Source of the DNA: Amoebophrya sp. A120
Taxonomy: Eukaryota > Sar > Dinophyceae > Syndiniales > Amoebophryaceae
Assembly (NCBI GenBank): GCA_905178155.1
Contig: CAJINV010000011.1
Coordinates: forward strand, 643,982 to 707,981
Length of the DNA stretch: 64,000 bases
Reading direction: 5' to 3'
In this document: one piece after another, positions 21,452-32,969 of the stretch
Layout: every line of letters starts with the position of its first letter
Position numbering within the stretch: position 1 is the first letter of the stretch
Made by a program: the position numbers and the translations under genes
The notes under the pieces: generated by a model
What the model was told of the DNA's origin: nothing
What the model saw: the letters and a program-made list of their open reading frames with translations, nothing else
Database searches by the model: none

Positions 21452-24176
21452 ATGGCATCGGCGCCCGTGGGAACTACGAGCAGCAGCTCATCTTCGAGCT
21501 CACGCAGCAAGAGTTTTCCCCTGCTGGTTCCATCGCGCACGGAGGCCAGCGTGAGTACGCTGATGCTTTTCTGGGAACAACCATCAGGTAGTCATGATGC
21601 CGGTAAAAATGGCACTTCTTCTGCTGCCATTCCAGAAAGTCTGGAACGTGTGGAACTTTTAAAACCATGTAAAACATCAAGTCTGGACGTGGACGAGGAA
21701 GCGATGGCAACATCAGCAGCTGCAACCACTGCTGGAGAGAACAACAACCCAGAGCAGAAAGCCACTACGGAAGTAGATGAATCCGCAGTCCATCCGGTAA
21801 CACTTTTGAAGATGAGAGAGGCCACGAGCACGACTTCGGTGGTGAAGAGCGTTTCAGTAACTTCCGCCATGAGGAACGCGGGGTACATTGGGTTCTACCA
21901 TCTTATTGCAGACGAAGACTACGAGGTCAGGTTCTACCCTTCGAGTGTTGATGGTGAGGACCTTGTAGTTGATGCAGCAACATCCTCTTCCTCCCGAAGT
22001 GGTCCTCCACCTGCAAAAAATCATTACACTTCCCTCCACCTCCGGACCCAAGCCCACTGTGAAGACCGGCCGCTCAAAAACGGGTATTTGCCCGGGAAGG
22101 TCGTGTCGCAGTGGTTGTCTCTGTTCGGCAGTCAAATTACGTACGGGACTTACGTTGGCTCGGAACACGCGTCTTTCAGCCAGTTCAAGAGACGGCGAGT
22201 CGAGGAACAAGCAGTGACGCGGGTGGAGCAGCAGGTTTCTGCCCAGATGAACCCTAGTTCCAGAGGAGCCACGGGTAGTTGCGGTGGTAACAGTTCCTCG
22301 TCTTTTTCTCCTACCTCCTGGGGCAGGTACTTGCAAGAAGCGTACTTCGCGCACAACAACAACACGAGCAGTAGCAGTAGCAGAATTTCACAGCTGGAAG
22401 ACAAAGCCACCCCAGCTGCTGAGGAAATCGAAAAGGAAAACGACACCATCAACATCGTGGAAAATAACGACCCTTCGGACAGCGATGTGCCCTACTTCTC
22501 CTCCGGGTCGGAGTACTACACCGCCTTGTCTTCCTCGGGGGAGGAGCGGGAGAACGAACCAAAAAGGCACGCAACCGATCGGGAGGGAAAACGTAGTGAC
22601 GATCCAACAGGACAAGAAGCAACTGGCATTACGGTCGAAAACCACCTCAAAAACGGAGGTACCACAGCAGCCGTCGCGAGAAGTGTCTCACCTCCTGTCG
22701 TTGCCTCTGGCGAGTCTGGCGTTCAAGGTAGTTCTAGCTCCACTTGTTCTCCCACCAGCACATCAACCAGCAACGCCACTGTCTTGCGACAAGCGACCAA
22801 ACCTGGCGGACACTTAGTAGACTGGATCTACGAGGTGAAGGGCGATTTTCTCTGGCTGGTCTTTCTGGACTCCGACCCAGATCTCGTTCTCGAGCTCTAC
22901 GCACTGGCCTGTTTCACGCTGCCGACGTTTTTGCCCCCGCCCACGTGCTTCGTGATCAACCCGGAACAACGGTTCTGTATTGATTTATTGCAACGACCAA
23001 ATATCAAAGCAGACCTTTCTAGTGCAGCAGCCAATGAGTCAGCATTGGCACTGTGGGGAAAGTGCAAGATGGTCCGGCGGTACGCGAAAGACCTGAGAAT
23101 CACGGTGAACAAACAGTTTTCCGCCTCCTTGAAAGCCTTGCAAAAGTACCACGCGGGCAAGGTCGTGGAAACAGACCAAAAGGTATCTACTTCCGGGAAA
23201 ACCGAAAACGAAAGTGAAGGAAGTGGAGGTGGAAGTAGTAGTGGGACCACTAGTACAACCGCAAGTAGTACTACAAATGCAGGATCAACACCGCCCACGT
23301 GGCTTAATGACGAGCTGATGGATCTGCTGACGAAGTTTCATCACGACGAACAAGAAAGAAAAAGAACCCCTAATACAACTGGTCCTCCTGCCCCGGACGA
23401 TCTCGTGGAGCAGTGTGTTTTTGAGTTTTGGGAAAACGACGAGCTCGTGGCACTGTGTGCGGGTTTTGCCGTCGGGAAAGCGTACCACGACTACAGCATG
23501 GCCACGCTGTATGGAAGCGTCAGAATCGAAATCGTCAAAGTTGAAATAGTTTTTGATGCATAAAATGCAACGCAAAAATTGCCTCTATTGCAGAGGACGC
23601 AAGGGATGCAGATTGTAAGCCTGTTGAGGGGTAGGAATTGAGCTGCTAAAGTAGCATGACAAAAGGCGTCTTCCTTACCCAAACAGCATTAGTTCTACAC
23701 AAATTTGTCATGCGCAACCTGAAAACTAGGCGCCAACTGGTATCCCTTTTATGCATCACAAATTATTTCAACTTTGAGGATTTCGATTCTGACACTCCCA
23801 TACGCTGAAGAGGGACAAGCGGTCCTTGGGCGCGATTGCCAGCAAGGTGGTCGGGCACTTACTGCAGAAAACGGGGTTTGAAATTTGGTACTGGGGCTGC
23901 AAAATTGGCTACATGAACGACTACGCCAAGTACGGGGGCCGCGACTTCGGACGAGCGGAGTTTAAGAAGCGGTGGTTGGAAGCGTCTTCGAAGTCGTTTT
24001 CGACGTATAGTAGTAGTAGTAGTGCTGCCCCCGGTGTTGAGGAGTCTTCCTGTTCCTCTCATCTTTCATCTCGCGTACAGGAAGAGAGTTGCAGTTCGCT
24101 AGACGCCGTGATGCGAGTCTTGAAGGCCGGGCAGGGGTTGGTGGCTCTGAAAGAGGAGGATTCTGGGATGAAGTAG
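21452..24176 (+). CDS. aat: Aat-like leucyl/phenylalanyl-tRNA-protein transferase, two exons
   Basis: Exons 21452-23509 and 23808-24176 join to 808 aa. The conserved C-terminal GNAT-like core is split by an introner: 'CVFEFWENDELVALCAGFAVGKAYHDYSMAT' (written here in two parts: CVFEFWENDELVALC and AGFAVGKAYHDYSM) precedes it. 'ASKVVGHLLQKTGFEIWYW' and 'DFGRAEFKKRW' follow it. This matches the bacterial Aat order xVEVWxGDELVGGLYG...SMFSR...ASKxAL..L...GFxLID.Q...IPRxxF. Aat adds Leu or Phe from tRNA to proteins with N-terminal Lys or Arg, marking them for degradation. The first 600 residues are mostly Ser/Thr-rich linkers around shorter folded pieces, so the protein is over three times the bacterial length. 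A TIDxQ-like active-site segment is altered to IWYWGCKIGYMND. Catalytic activity is therefore uncertain. Confidence 0.7.
23510..23802. mobile_element. introner in aat, private TIR family, CGCTG duplication
   Basis: 293 bp. TIR TATGGAAGCGTCAGAATCG / CGATTCTGACACTCCCATA, extended by AAAGTTGAAATA. CGCTG at 23505-23509 and 23803-23807. Removal gives ACG CTG AAG AGG. This TIR is not seen elsewhere in the window, but the internal cores TTTGTCATGC and GCATCACAAA are. Confidence 0.9.
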
Positions 24177-24799
24177 GATCGCGATTTGAAAGTTTTCGAC
24201 AAAAAATAAAAACGCACAAAACACGAACAGAAATAATCACATGATAGTACGCAGCTACGTAGTTGAAACGTCATCGAGGTGGATTTCGCAGAGGCGCCGT
24301 ATGATGGCCCTTCGTGCGCTTACTTTCTTGATTCCAAATTCGTTGCAGTGGCGTTGCAGACATGAATCACTCGTCGTAAAAATTGTCGATCTGAAATTTT
24401 TTCATGTATCTGTTTTGTTGAATCGTGCGAATCGCTTTCATGGACGTGTGTCGTTGTCTCGTTCATGTTCGGTTCGTCTTCGTTCTTCTTCGTGGAGATG
24501 ACAACACTTCGTTCTCGTTCAGACCGTGCCAGAACCGTGGCTCAGCTCCGTTCGTTCGTTCGTTCGTTCGTCCGTCGTGATGGTTTTTTTTGCTGCGTCC
24601 GCAGATAAGTTGGTACTAGCTTGTGATTTTGTTTGACTCATTGGCTTATCGTTTTCATCTCCGCAGGTACTTCACAAGGAAAGGTTGACCAAATACTTTG
24701 TCGTGGAGCTCCTACCCGTAATTATGTATCTAAATTGATTTCAAAGCGATCAGTATCTCCCAGTAAAAAAGACCTGCTTGTTGATTTTCGTCCACCAAA
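24177..24799. other. intergenic spacer with short TTCG run
   Basis: About 620 bp without a gene. A (GTTC)n-type microsatellite lies near 24549-24573. The T-rich end is the probable leader of the 24800 gene. Confidence 0.4.
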
Positions 24800-26830
24800 A
24801 TGTTGCAGTTTTTCCGTGTGGCGTTCATTTCTCTATCGACGAGGCTTTTCTTCGGCACGCAACTCTCGACACCCGTCTCCGCGGTCGGCTTGGACCTTCG
24901 TCGTCAGCGTCTGCGGTTAGAGGCGGAGCGCAGGGAGCGAGCGGAAAGGGAAAAGAAAGGAGGTGTGTCCCCGAGCAGTTATGTGGAGAAGGCAAACCGC
25001 TCTTTGCTACGCAAGGGACGGGAGAACAAAATGATCCTCGCGAGTAAGCGTGCGGAGCAGGAGGAACAAAAAGTGCAGACAGGAACGGCAGCCGACGGAT
25101 CCGGCACCGGGAAAAAGGACAAGGACGAAGGGGAAAACAAGACGAACGTGCTGCTCATCGAGGGCTTCGTCATTATCGCTGTCTTCACCATCGCCTGCAT
25201 CGTCATTTACGTCGTGTGTTGCCGGAAGGGCGCGCAGGACCCGAAGCCCAACAAGGGCAAGGGGCAAGCGCTCTTCCCACCGGACGCGACGCGCGCCAAG
25301 CGGAAGCAGGTGGTGGAACAGATGGAGCGGGAAAACCAACTGAACGCACTCATCGACACGCGGAACCAGCTGGCGGCCGGTGGACAGCAGCGCCCGTTGT
25401 TGCTGCAACGGGGCCCAAGTGTGAAGGTGGAGCACCCGCCCTCCGCGATGGTGAATGACTTTCTCAAGGACGAGCCCAAGTCGGGGGCCGGGGTGAATAC
25501 TTCTACCGTCGGCACGACGGACCCACGAAATTCCGTTACCATCCCGGCCAGCGCGAACGAGCCGCCTTCGAGCGGCGGCGGCTTGTTTGATTCCTTGCTA
25601 AGTGGGAAGCCCAAGCCCGCGAAGAAGCGGAAAACGGAAGACGGAGCGGCTGTCACGACAGAAGCGGTCGTCGCCGACGCAATCGGGTCGGTCGGAAACG
25701 TGGCGCGCGTCTCCGGTGTCTCTACCGCAACCTTCGCGAGCAGTGCGGGTGCGGCTGCTGCGGGGACTGCTGCTGCTGGTACAACGTCTACCGGCCGTGT
25801 GTCCGCGCAATCTGCCACGGGATCTGCAACGGCTGCTGGCCGGGCGTCCGCGCAATCAGGCGGCTCGGGTACTGCAGGAGCACAACTACCGCGCGGCCCG
25901 TCCATGACGGTGAAGCAGGTTGATGTGGTGCAGCAGATTGGAGCGTCGTCGCAAATGGCCAGTCAGCCGCGCGTGTCTAATTCCGTGGCGGGCATTGCCG
26001 TCCGCGCAAGCCAGCAGGCCGCCAGCACTACCACCGGGCCGTTTCCCGGCACCTCCTACGCGAACCTGTCCTACAGCTCCATCTATGCATTGCAAAAGTA
26101 TCGTACTCGTATAAATGCATTACAAATTTTCTCAGCATGAGAAATAAAATTTGTCATGCGGATGCACCTTAGGAAAAAAATTTGTAATGCATGACTGCAA
26201 TTACAACGAGTGCGATACTTTTGCACAGGATACCATCAAGATGCAGGGGATCGGGGCCACCGCAGCGCACGCGCTGCAACCCAGCGCGTATCCTGAGTAA
26301 AAACGTACCCACCCCAGAGTTGTCATGCAAATGCGCAATGACAGGAACATTTGTAATGCGCAGCTCCATGAGAGGCATTATCAGTCGTGTTTTGGAATTT
26401 GTAATGCTGTAAAAAGGATGAGACACTGGCTTTCTCGTGCGGCTTCCCTTGCCAGCCAGCACTACACTGCAGAGAGAAGCTTGTCATGCACAGCTCCCAA
26501 AACTTGGAGATTTGTGTTGCTAGATTCCCAACTTAACTATGGGGTGGAGACGTTTTGGCTTAGGATAGCGCGCAGTCGCAGTTCAGCAGCCCGGGAACTT
26601 CGGTTGTTGGTGTTGCCAGCGGCGGCCCGCAGTTGCTGAACTTGGGGGCGAGTCAGCGGGCGTCGCAGCAGGCGTCGTCGCAGCAAGGAACCGGTGGTAT
26701 TGCGGCGAGTCAGCGGGGGTCGCAGCAAGGAGTCGGTCCTGCGGCGAGTCAGCGAGCGTCGCAACAGGCGTCGCAGCCAGGAGTCGGTCCTGTGGCGAGC
26801 AAGCGGGCGTCCAAAAAGAGCGTGCAGTAA
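24800..26830 (+). CDS. single-pass membrane protein with Gln/Ser repeat tail, three exons
   Basis: Exons 24800-26083, 26238-26288 and 26573-26830 join to 530 aa; all exon lengths are multiples of three. An N-terminal hydrophobic segment (FFRVAFISLSTRLFF) may be a signal or anchor. A strong membrane helix (LLIEGFVIIAVFTIACIVIY, about residues 115-137) is followed by CCRKG, a typical cytosolic border. After it come a basic coiled stretch (RAKRKQVVEQMERENQ), KPAKKRKTED and long Ala/Ser/Thr linkers. The tail has imperfect ASQRASQQA repeats. No family recognised. Both introns are introners of different TIR families. Confidence 0.7.
26084..26232. mobile_element. introner, GCAAAAGTATCG family, CCATC duplication
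   Basis: 149 bp. TIR TATGCATTGCAAAAGTATCG, then TACTCG, and the complement CGAGTGCGATACTTTTGCAC...GGATA. CCATC at 26079-26083 and 26233-26237. Same family as the swollen element at 5144. Confidence 0.9.
26289..26567. mobile_element. introner, GTCCCCACCCCA family, GCGCG duplication
   Basis: 279 bp. Starts TATCCTGAGTAAAAACGTAC, ends GGGGTGGAGACGTTTTGGCT...GGATA. GCGCG at 26284-26288 and 26568-26572. Removal gives CCC AGC GCG CAG TCG. Confidence 0.9.
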
Positions 26831-28458
26831 GGAGTTGGGCAACTACGATTGGTTGCTCGCACACAGCTCCGGTCGTGGGCTAATCCGTGTTTTTTCGTTT
26901 TCAAATTTACCTTTTCCGCAAAACAAAAACTTTTTAATAAAATAAAATAAAAAGCCTGTTTGCAGCAGTTCTTACTAGCAAACGCAATCGAAAATACTAC
27001 CCGGACTTTCATCACCACTTTATATGCTTTTGTACATCTCATCACCTAACTTTTTTTCTCACATGAGTTTTAGAAATTAATTGAACCAGAGAGAGATTGT
27101 TAGTGCAATTTCGCGTATCCTGCCCATGTACCCCATGGAAGGGAGCGCGGAAGCAAAAAGCACAGCAAGCCCACCCACTCTCGTTAATTAACAGAATTAT
27201 ACGTCCCCCGATGAAGATGATTGTAATTGCTCAACTGCCGTAGGCGTTCTCTAGTAGCACTTTAGAGTTTGCACCATAAGGTCTTCTGTACCCCAGAGGA
27301 GCAAAGGCGTTTGAGAAATTGCAAAAGGAATCAACCAAAAGTAAACACCACTTCCCTCCTCCGTATCATTTTTTGCAAGAGCATCCACTGGAAATAAAGG
27401 TTTATTGTGCGCATTCCGTGGTTGAAATCTCTTTTGTTCTTCGCCTCCCCAAACAACTAAGTACATCCCTACGAGAGAAAAAAATATCAGTTTACACGAG
27501 CGTGTGCGTTATCGTTCTGTCGTTTTTTCGCTGCTGTGAGTGTGTGGAGTTTCTTTTGGAGCCAAAGAGAGTAGTATGAGTGCTTATGAGCGCTGCTCCT
27601 TAGTCTGCAAGTAACGTATGAGAGGTCCTCTCCCTTTCCTCTTCATCTTCCCGTTTACCCGAGAGAATGTTACAACCATCGGGCGAGTTTGTTTGTGCGT
27701 ATTTTTTCGTAGGTTTTTGACTTGACACCTTTACACACTTTGAGAGGACGTGAAAAAGAAAAGAAAATATGAACCAAGCTCTAGTACTGTCGTCAAGTTT
27801 CGTCTGCCATTGAGAGATTTGTTGGAAAGGCTTTGCAAAGCATCACGACCCGAGGGAAAGAAAAAACCGACTTAAACCACCAGAGTTGCATGTAGCAAAA
27901 CTAAAAACCAAAGCAGGAAATACTGGATAAAATTTTGAATTCACAATTTTGAAGAAACCTAATCAACAACCAATAGTGGAGCGTGATATATTGCAAAGCG
28001 TGATAAGATTCATCTGTGGGATAAAAAAACGTGAACTACACAACAAACCGTGGCACGACGAGCGCAATAAAAGAAACTCTAAATCTCCCAAAAACCCTAA
28101 CTATCAACCAAGTTGCTACGAATAAGATCTTGTGCCATCATCTTGAGGAGTTTAAGTGAATTTTGAAGAAGTTTTTATCGATATACAAGTTTGTCCACAC
28201 CACGACTTTCACTTCGTGGGAAATTACGGTATCAAGAAGTCGGGCGTCGAAAACTACAAAACCAACTCCGTTTCCAGCCAACAGAACACCAGGTGTACGA
28301 GGACATCATCGATCTCTCGGCGGATTTTGTTGACAAGAACATCTAGTACTCCGCTGCAAATTTGAATCCGTGCCGTCGTGGTCCTCACCAGAGCTTCTTC
28401 ACATCGAACCGGAGACCAACGTTAATATCCGTGTGACCTCATCGGACCAGCACACGAA
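26831..28458. other. intergenic spacer
   Basis: About 1.6 kb, AT-rich, with no gene, introner or repeat recognised. Confidence 0.45.
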
Positions 28459-29383
28459 ATGGATTCCCTCGCGGGTTTCTTGCAGGATTCGCTGACCAGC
28501 GCCCCATCCGCAACGAGCAGCGGCGACATGTCCGGCTTGGAGGACCTGCTGTTCGGCAGCGGCGGCAAGGGGAACAATCATGCGCAAAACGCCGGAGGGC
28601 CGCATCAGATTGGGGGTCCCCATGGTGGAAACCACCACGGAAACAACAACGCCCACCCGTCTGCTGGTGCGTCCTCCGACCACGACCTGGCGTCCATGTT
28701 TCTGAACGGCGACTGGTCGGGAAACGGGTCCGGGTCTGGAAACTCAAACTCGTTTTGGGAAAGCCTGGGGTTGATGTACTTGCTTTTTATAAATGTTTAT
28801 CTGATTATTTTTTGCAAGAAAAAAATCTTCGCATGGTGCTGTTGCGGGTGCATAACACAGAGCATGTGTTTCCACTGCATGGTGTGCATGACAGACAGTA
28901 ATGGATGATTTTACAACTGTTTATAGTATCGCCAAATTTTTCATTCAAAACACCAGGGGCAGCGACTCCGGTAGCAGTTCGGCGCACAACAGTTACAACA
29001 ACGCGGGCGACAATTCGCACCACAACCCGCATCCCAACGGCAGGTACCACCAGGGGCCGCAGCACCACCAGCCGAACCACCACAACAACCAGCGCAACTG
29101 GAACAACAACATGTCGGACTTTCACAACAACAAGCCGGCCTTGCCAGCCGTGTCCTCGACCCTGACCGCTTTGCTGGGCAGTTTGAACAACGCGCAGAAC
29201 AACGCGCAAAACAACAAGTCGCGGGATCGCGTCGAGCAGCTGATGGTGTTGCGTCGGGTGGAAGACTCCATGCGCAAGGGCGGAGCCACCGATGAGCAGA
29301 TCGCGTCCGCATTGGAGGCCATGTTGTGGAAGGATTTAGGTATAGATGGTTTCCTATTTGACTTTAGTTTTGATGTGTATTGA
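28459..29383 (+). CDS. Asn/His/Gly-rich low-complexity protein, two exons
   Basis: Exons 28459-28775 and 28957-29383 give 247 aa. The body is rich in Asn, His, Gly and Ser (GGPHGGNHHGNNNAHP; HHQPNHHNNQRNWNNN), a composition typical of disordered or prion-like proteins. Short helical pieces lie at both ends: MDSLAGFLQDSL at the start and RVEQLMVLRRVEDSMRKG...EQIASALEAML near the end. The intron could also start at 28770 (GTTGAT), which keeps the frame too. A possible donor GTATAG follows the last helix, so the true 3' end may lie further downstream. No known family. Confidence 0.5.
28776..28956 (+). other. GT-AG intron
   Basis: 181 bp, GTACTT...CACCAG, phase 2. No TIR or flanking direct repeat. 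Two equivalent donors exist (28770 or 28776). Confidence 0.55.
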
Positions 29384-30723
29384 TCATGAGTAGATATTGA
29401 TGATGTGAATACGATTAATCGCGCGCCGGCCCTGCGAAAAGCAAAATGTTGTCACGTAGTGTTTTTATCTCGCGACGAGCCTGCCCGCTTTCATTTTCTA
29501 CGGCGCTTTTCGACGCTATGAGGCAGCTTCTTTGTTTTCTGGCGCCAAGGAGATAGATACAGCAACGCGCCCATAGTAGGTTGTGTTCCTTCTCGTCGCG
29601 CGTTGCTGTAGCACTTCTTTTTAAAAGATCTTCCTGCGCCTTTTTAGTTGTTTTTCCCAGTATGAAAATTGTCGCTCCATGTGTTCACTTGCTTCCGCGT
29701 AAAATAAACTGTACTGCCCTTCATAGAAGACCGCCATCTCTAATTTAAGCGCACTGCATCTCGAAACGAGGACAATATATAAAACTACGCACGGTTGAAA
29801 ATACCTCCAAAGTGCTATCGACGAGAGATATGTATTCATTGACAATCAAGGATCGACTTAGTGTGTCACTCGCCATACAGCCCTGTTTTCTCGATTTTAG
29901 TGTGTTGTCTTTAAAGGTCAAAATACACTTTGGCTCGCGGAGAGTAACTACGGCATTTTCCTTAATTTAGTCAGATCGAGTAGATTGTTTTTGAAATGAT
30001 CGAAATAAAGAACGCAGAAGTTGATTTTCATCTTCAGCGCTCTTTCCGGATGTTCTTCTGTAGCAGACTAAAAGTCGCTCGTTCGGATAAAAACAGCACT
30101 CTCTTTGACGTTTCTTTTGTTTCCCACATCTTTTCATTTTTTCGTCTTTTGGTATTGAAACTGTTTCGCACTGTTAAAACGATGTAGCAGTGAAGGAGTG
30201 AAACTCGTCAAAGTCACGTAGTTTTAGAACTGACAGATTGATAATTTTGTCTCGAGAAGAACCGGCAGCACCAGCTTCGGTGTCCTCTTAAGTAATTACC
30301 CTTTGAAGTATTCGTATTCCAGCCTTTTGCTCGCTCTCGCTTCCAGTTGCTGTCTTTGTAGCAATTGTGAGAGTTCTTTTTGTCGTCCTCGCTATTTCAT
30401 CTTTTTGGGCATAACACCGGCCCGAAAAAAACCCGAGAGTACTGCTGTTTTCTCGCGTTCAATAAATATTGTACATTCATCAGCATCTCGCCGTAGAAGT
30501 AAGTTTCCGCACGACAAATTGGAAAGCGAAAATCGCATTATCGAAAGCAGAGTGTACACGAGTTGCTTCGTCAGACACCGTGACTGAATAGTACACACGA
30601 CGCTGAGTTGTTTCATTGCGCCCATCAATTATACGCGACCCTCGTCGAGAATACTCTTGTGCTTCTCGGCCGCGTTTTACGTAAAAATTATCGTACCTTT
30701 CTACCCAATTTTTCATCCTTGAA
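29384..30723. other. intergenic spacer
   Basis: About 1.3 kb. Scattered short frames only; nothing recognisable. Confidence 0.4.
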
Positions 30724-32969
30724 ATGTTTTTCTTCAACTGGAAAGGCGCCATGAAGGGCGGCGGCTACGGCCCGGACCGCGGCGGACCGCGCGGCATGAT
30801 GGGGAGCCACCGCGGCGGCTACCACAACGGCCCGTACGGTATGGATTCCGGGGACCGCTGGGGCTCCGGCCCGACCTGCCCGCCCGCGGACGTGGCCATC
30901 CCGGGGACCGACCGTCACTGCTACACCTGCGCGCGCACCTTTGACTACCGCAGAACGCACTGCGACTCGTGCCGAGCGCCGTTGTCAGTCGTGGACTCGA
31001 AGCAGAACAACTGGGAATGCCGTATTTGATGTGACATAATTTTTGCAATAAAATTTGTGATGCATAAAACTGATGATGATGTTCATTATTTGTGATGCAT
31101 AAAGGACTGTTCTCATGCTGTGCAAAAAAACACGACCCCGAATCAAATTACAGCCTGCGGTCAGCCGAACTGGTTGTGGCGCAAGACGTGCCGGCGGTGC
31201 TTGAAGCCCAGAGCACAGGGTGAGGAGAGGCTCGACCGTCCGCCAGCGCCGGCCGAGGTCATCGTGATCAAGAAGGAAGAGTTGCAACAGGTCGCGAGGT
31301 ATGGATTGCAAAAGCAGCGCACTGCTCGTACTGGTTATACGATATTTATTTTGCATAGCAGATTGTTCCATCTCGTGCCTTTTACTTACTACCCAAAACT
31401 GCATGTGACTTTTGTTTGTCATGCTAGTTTACGCTAGAGGCGTTGCTTTTGCAATGCATACCTTGAAGCTGGACGAGCGGCCGATCTGGAATATGGAGAT
31501 GAAATTGCACAAACCTGAGGCTTGGGAACGCAACCATCTTAAACGCATTTTAGAAATCCTGGAATGCTTCTGTTTTCGGCATGAATTCACTCCGGACAAC
31601 AAATGATCTATGCGACGTTCCTCTAACGTGAAAGTGAAAAGTAAGATACTTCTCTGCGGAAAGATTTGATTGTGCCTGTACGTAGTGCCACTTGCAGAAT
31701 CATTTCACCACAAGCATGAGGTCTAATTCAGGAGGTGCGTTGCCAAGCCTGAATCTTCCAGTAGCATAAAATACCACAACGTACCGAAGACTACCCCGGC
31801 CAAGCGGGCAATCATGAAGCCACCACCGCAGGTCCTGCCGCCGCCGAGCAAGAGCAAGGTATAAAGTGCATGCGCAAGTTGTCAGTGTGTGTTTTTTCTG
31901 CATGACAGATCCTAATATGCTTTTTGTGAAGCATAAGAAGTTCTTCCATGCATCATGTCAAAATTAAACACATCGCATCAACATCACCAAACAGGGTGGA
32001 GAGTCATCGTCTAGTTGCAGTGCTATCCAATGAAATGGAGGCAGGTAAATCCGAGACAAGAGTTTGTCTTTTATATGCATCTTCATAAGCATGAAAAGTA
32101 GAAGATGTAGCACTTAGCCATTTTTGGATTATATGCAAGACAAATTCTGGCTCGGAACTACCTTTATTTCTTCAAGCCCATACCTGCCGCCGAGGATCCG
32201 GAAGTCCAGGAGGAGCTCCGAGCGTGGCTCACGGGTGCTGGGGACGGGCAGGATGAGGGGATGACGGCTGCTACGGACTGTGCCAGCAAGGAGGTATCTG
32301 CGAGTGAGACCAGTCACCAGATCAGCCCCCAGCAGAAGTATGGAATAAAGTGATGGAGTTGTTTCTAGTTCTTCCGATCAAGTTTGCCATGGACCGGATA
32401 CTTGTTCTTGCATAGGGGACGAGATTTTTTAAGTCACCGTATAAATATGCAATTTAAGTAAATTTATTTTTGCGCATGTAGTGCTACTTGTACTTGGAAA
32501 ACTTGACGGAACTAGAGGCTCTTCGTCTTTGCCTGTGATGACAAACAGGATTCCGTGTGCGGACACAGTTCCAGAAGCTGTATAAAAATTTTCACATGAT
32601 TTGATGTTTGGTGTTGTTGCATGAACATTTAATTTTTTGACTTCTCCATGACAGAGTCAGTCTCATAGTGATGCTCTTCATGCTCTACGCCTGAGAGAGA
32701 GAAAAAATGAAAAATGACTCTCAACAGCCACGGAGGGGAAGCAGGAGGCGAGCTCACCGGAGTTGACAAAGGAAGTGGATGTGGGGGAGGTATGTAGTGC
32801 AAAAATCGTATCAAAACAAGACCTCTTGTATTATGTGCATGAGCAGCTGCAGCACGATATGTCTTTGTCATGCGATAGCGACTAAGGTCATGCGAAGAAG
32901 GATATGCAAGGTGCAATACAAAGGTCGTGACCATGATGACGCGATTTTTCCTTTCCATACTAGCTGTGA
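30724..32969 (+). CDS. RanBP2-type zinc-finger protein, exon structure unresolved
   Basis: The first exon (30724 to about 31021) encodes a Gly/Arg/Pro-rich N-terminus, then CYTCARTFDYRRTHCDSC, a four-Cys motif, and the start of a RanBP2-like finger (WEC). An intron with TIR-like ends interrupts it. The finger continues at about 31156 as CGQPNWLWRKTCRRC, matching W-x-C...C-x3-N-x6-C-x2-C. Such fingers bind RNA or ubiquitin. Further likely exons are at about 31154-31298, 31732-31858, 32177-32338 (EDPEVQEELRAWL) and 32720-32789. The last intron (32790-32963, GT-AG) would be followed at once by CTG TGA. The four TIR-bearing introns can all be read GT-AG, but frame continuity after 31468 could not be shown. 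Gene identity is fair, the model is weak. Confidence 0.5.
31023..31150. mobile_element. probable old introner inside a GT-AG intron (31022-31153)
   Basis: Imperfect TIR TATTTGAT...TTTTTGCA / TGCAAAAAAAC...ATCAAATTA, with TTTGTGATGC inside. No direct repeat remains. GT at 31022 and AG at 31153 bracket it, and that splice keeps the zinc-finger frame. Confidence 0.5.
31300..31460. mobile_element. probable introner, AGGT...ACCT ends
   Basis: 161 bp. TIR TATGGATTGCAAAAGCAGCG / GTTGCTTTTGCAATGCATA, extended outward as AGG/CCT. No flanking direct repeat. A GT donor at 31299 and an AG at 31468 are available. Confidence 0.6.
32046..32160. mobile_element. probable introner, AGGT...ACCT ends
   Basis: 115 bp. 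Imperfect TIR AGGTAAATCCGAGACAAG / the complement around GGCTCGGAACTACCT. Contains a GACAAATTC / GTTTGTCTT pair. A GT (32045) and AG (32176) are available. Confidence 0.5.
32791..32960. mobile_element. probable introner inside a GT-AG intron (32790-32963)
   Basis: 170 bp. Imperfect TIR TATGTAGTGCAAAAATCG / CGATTTTTCCTTTCCATA; TTTGTCATGC inside. The enclosing intron begins GTATGT and ends ACTAG. Confidence 0.5.

Noticed and set aside
32115-32130. TAGCCATTTTTGG, similar to the dinoflagellate spliced leader core
   Set aside because: It differs from the known leader, lies inside an introner-like intron and lacks a donor site and Sm-site context; probably chance.
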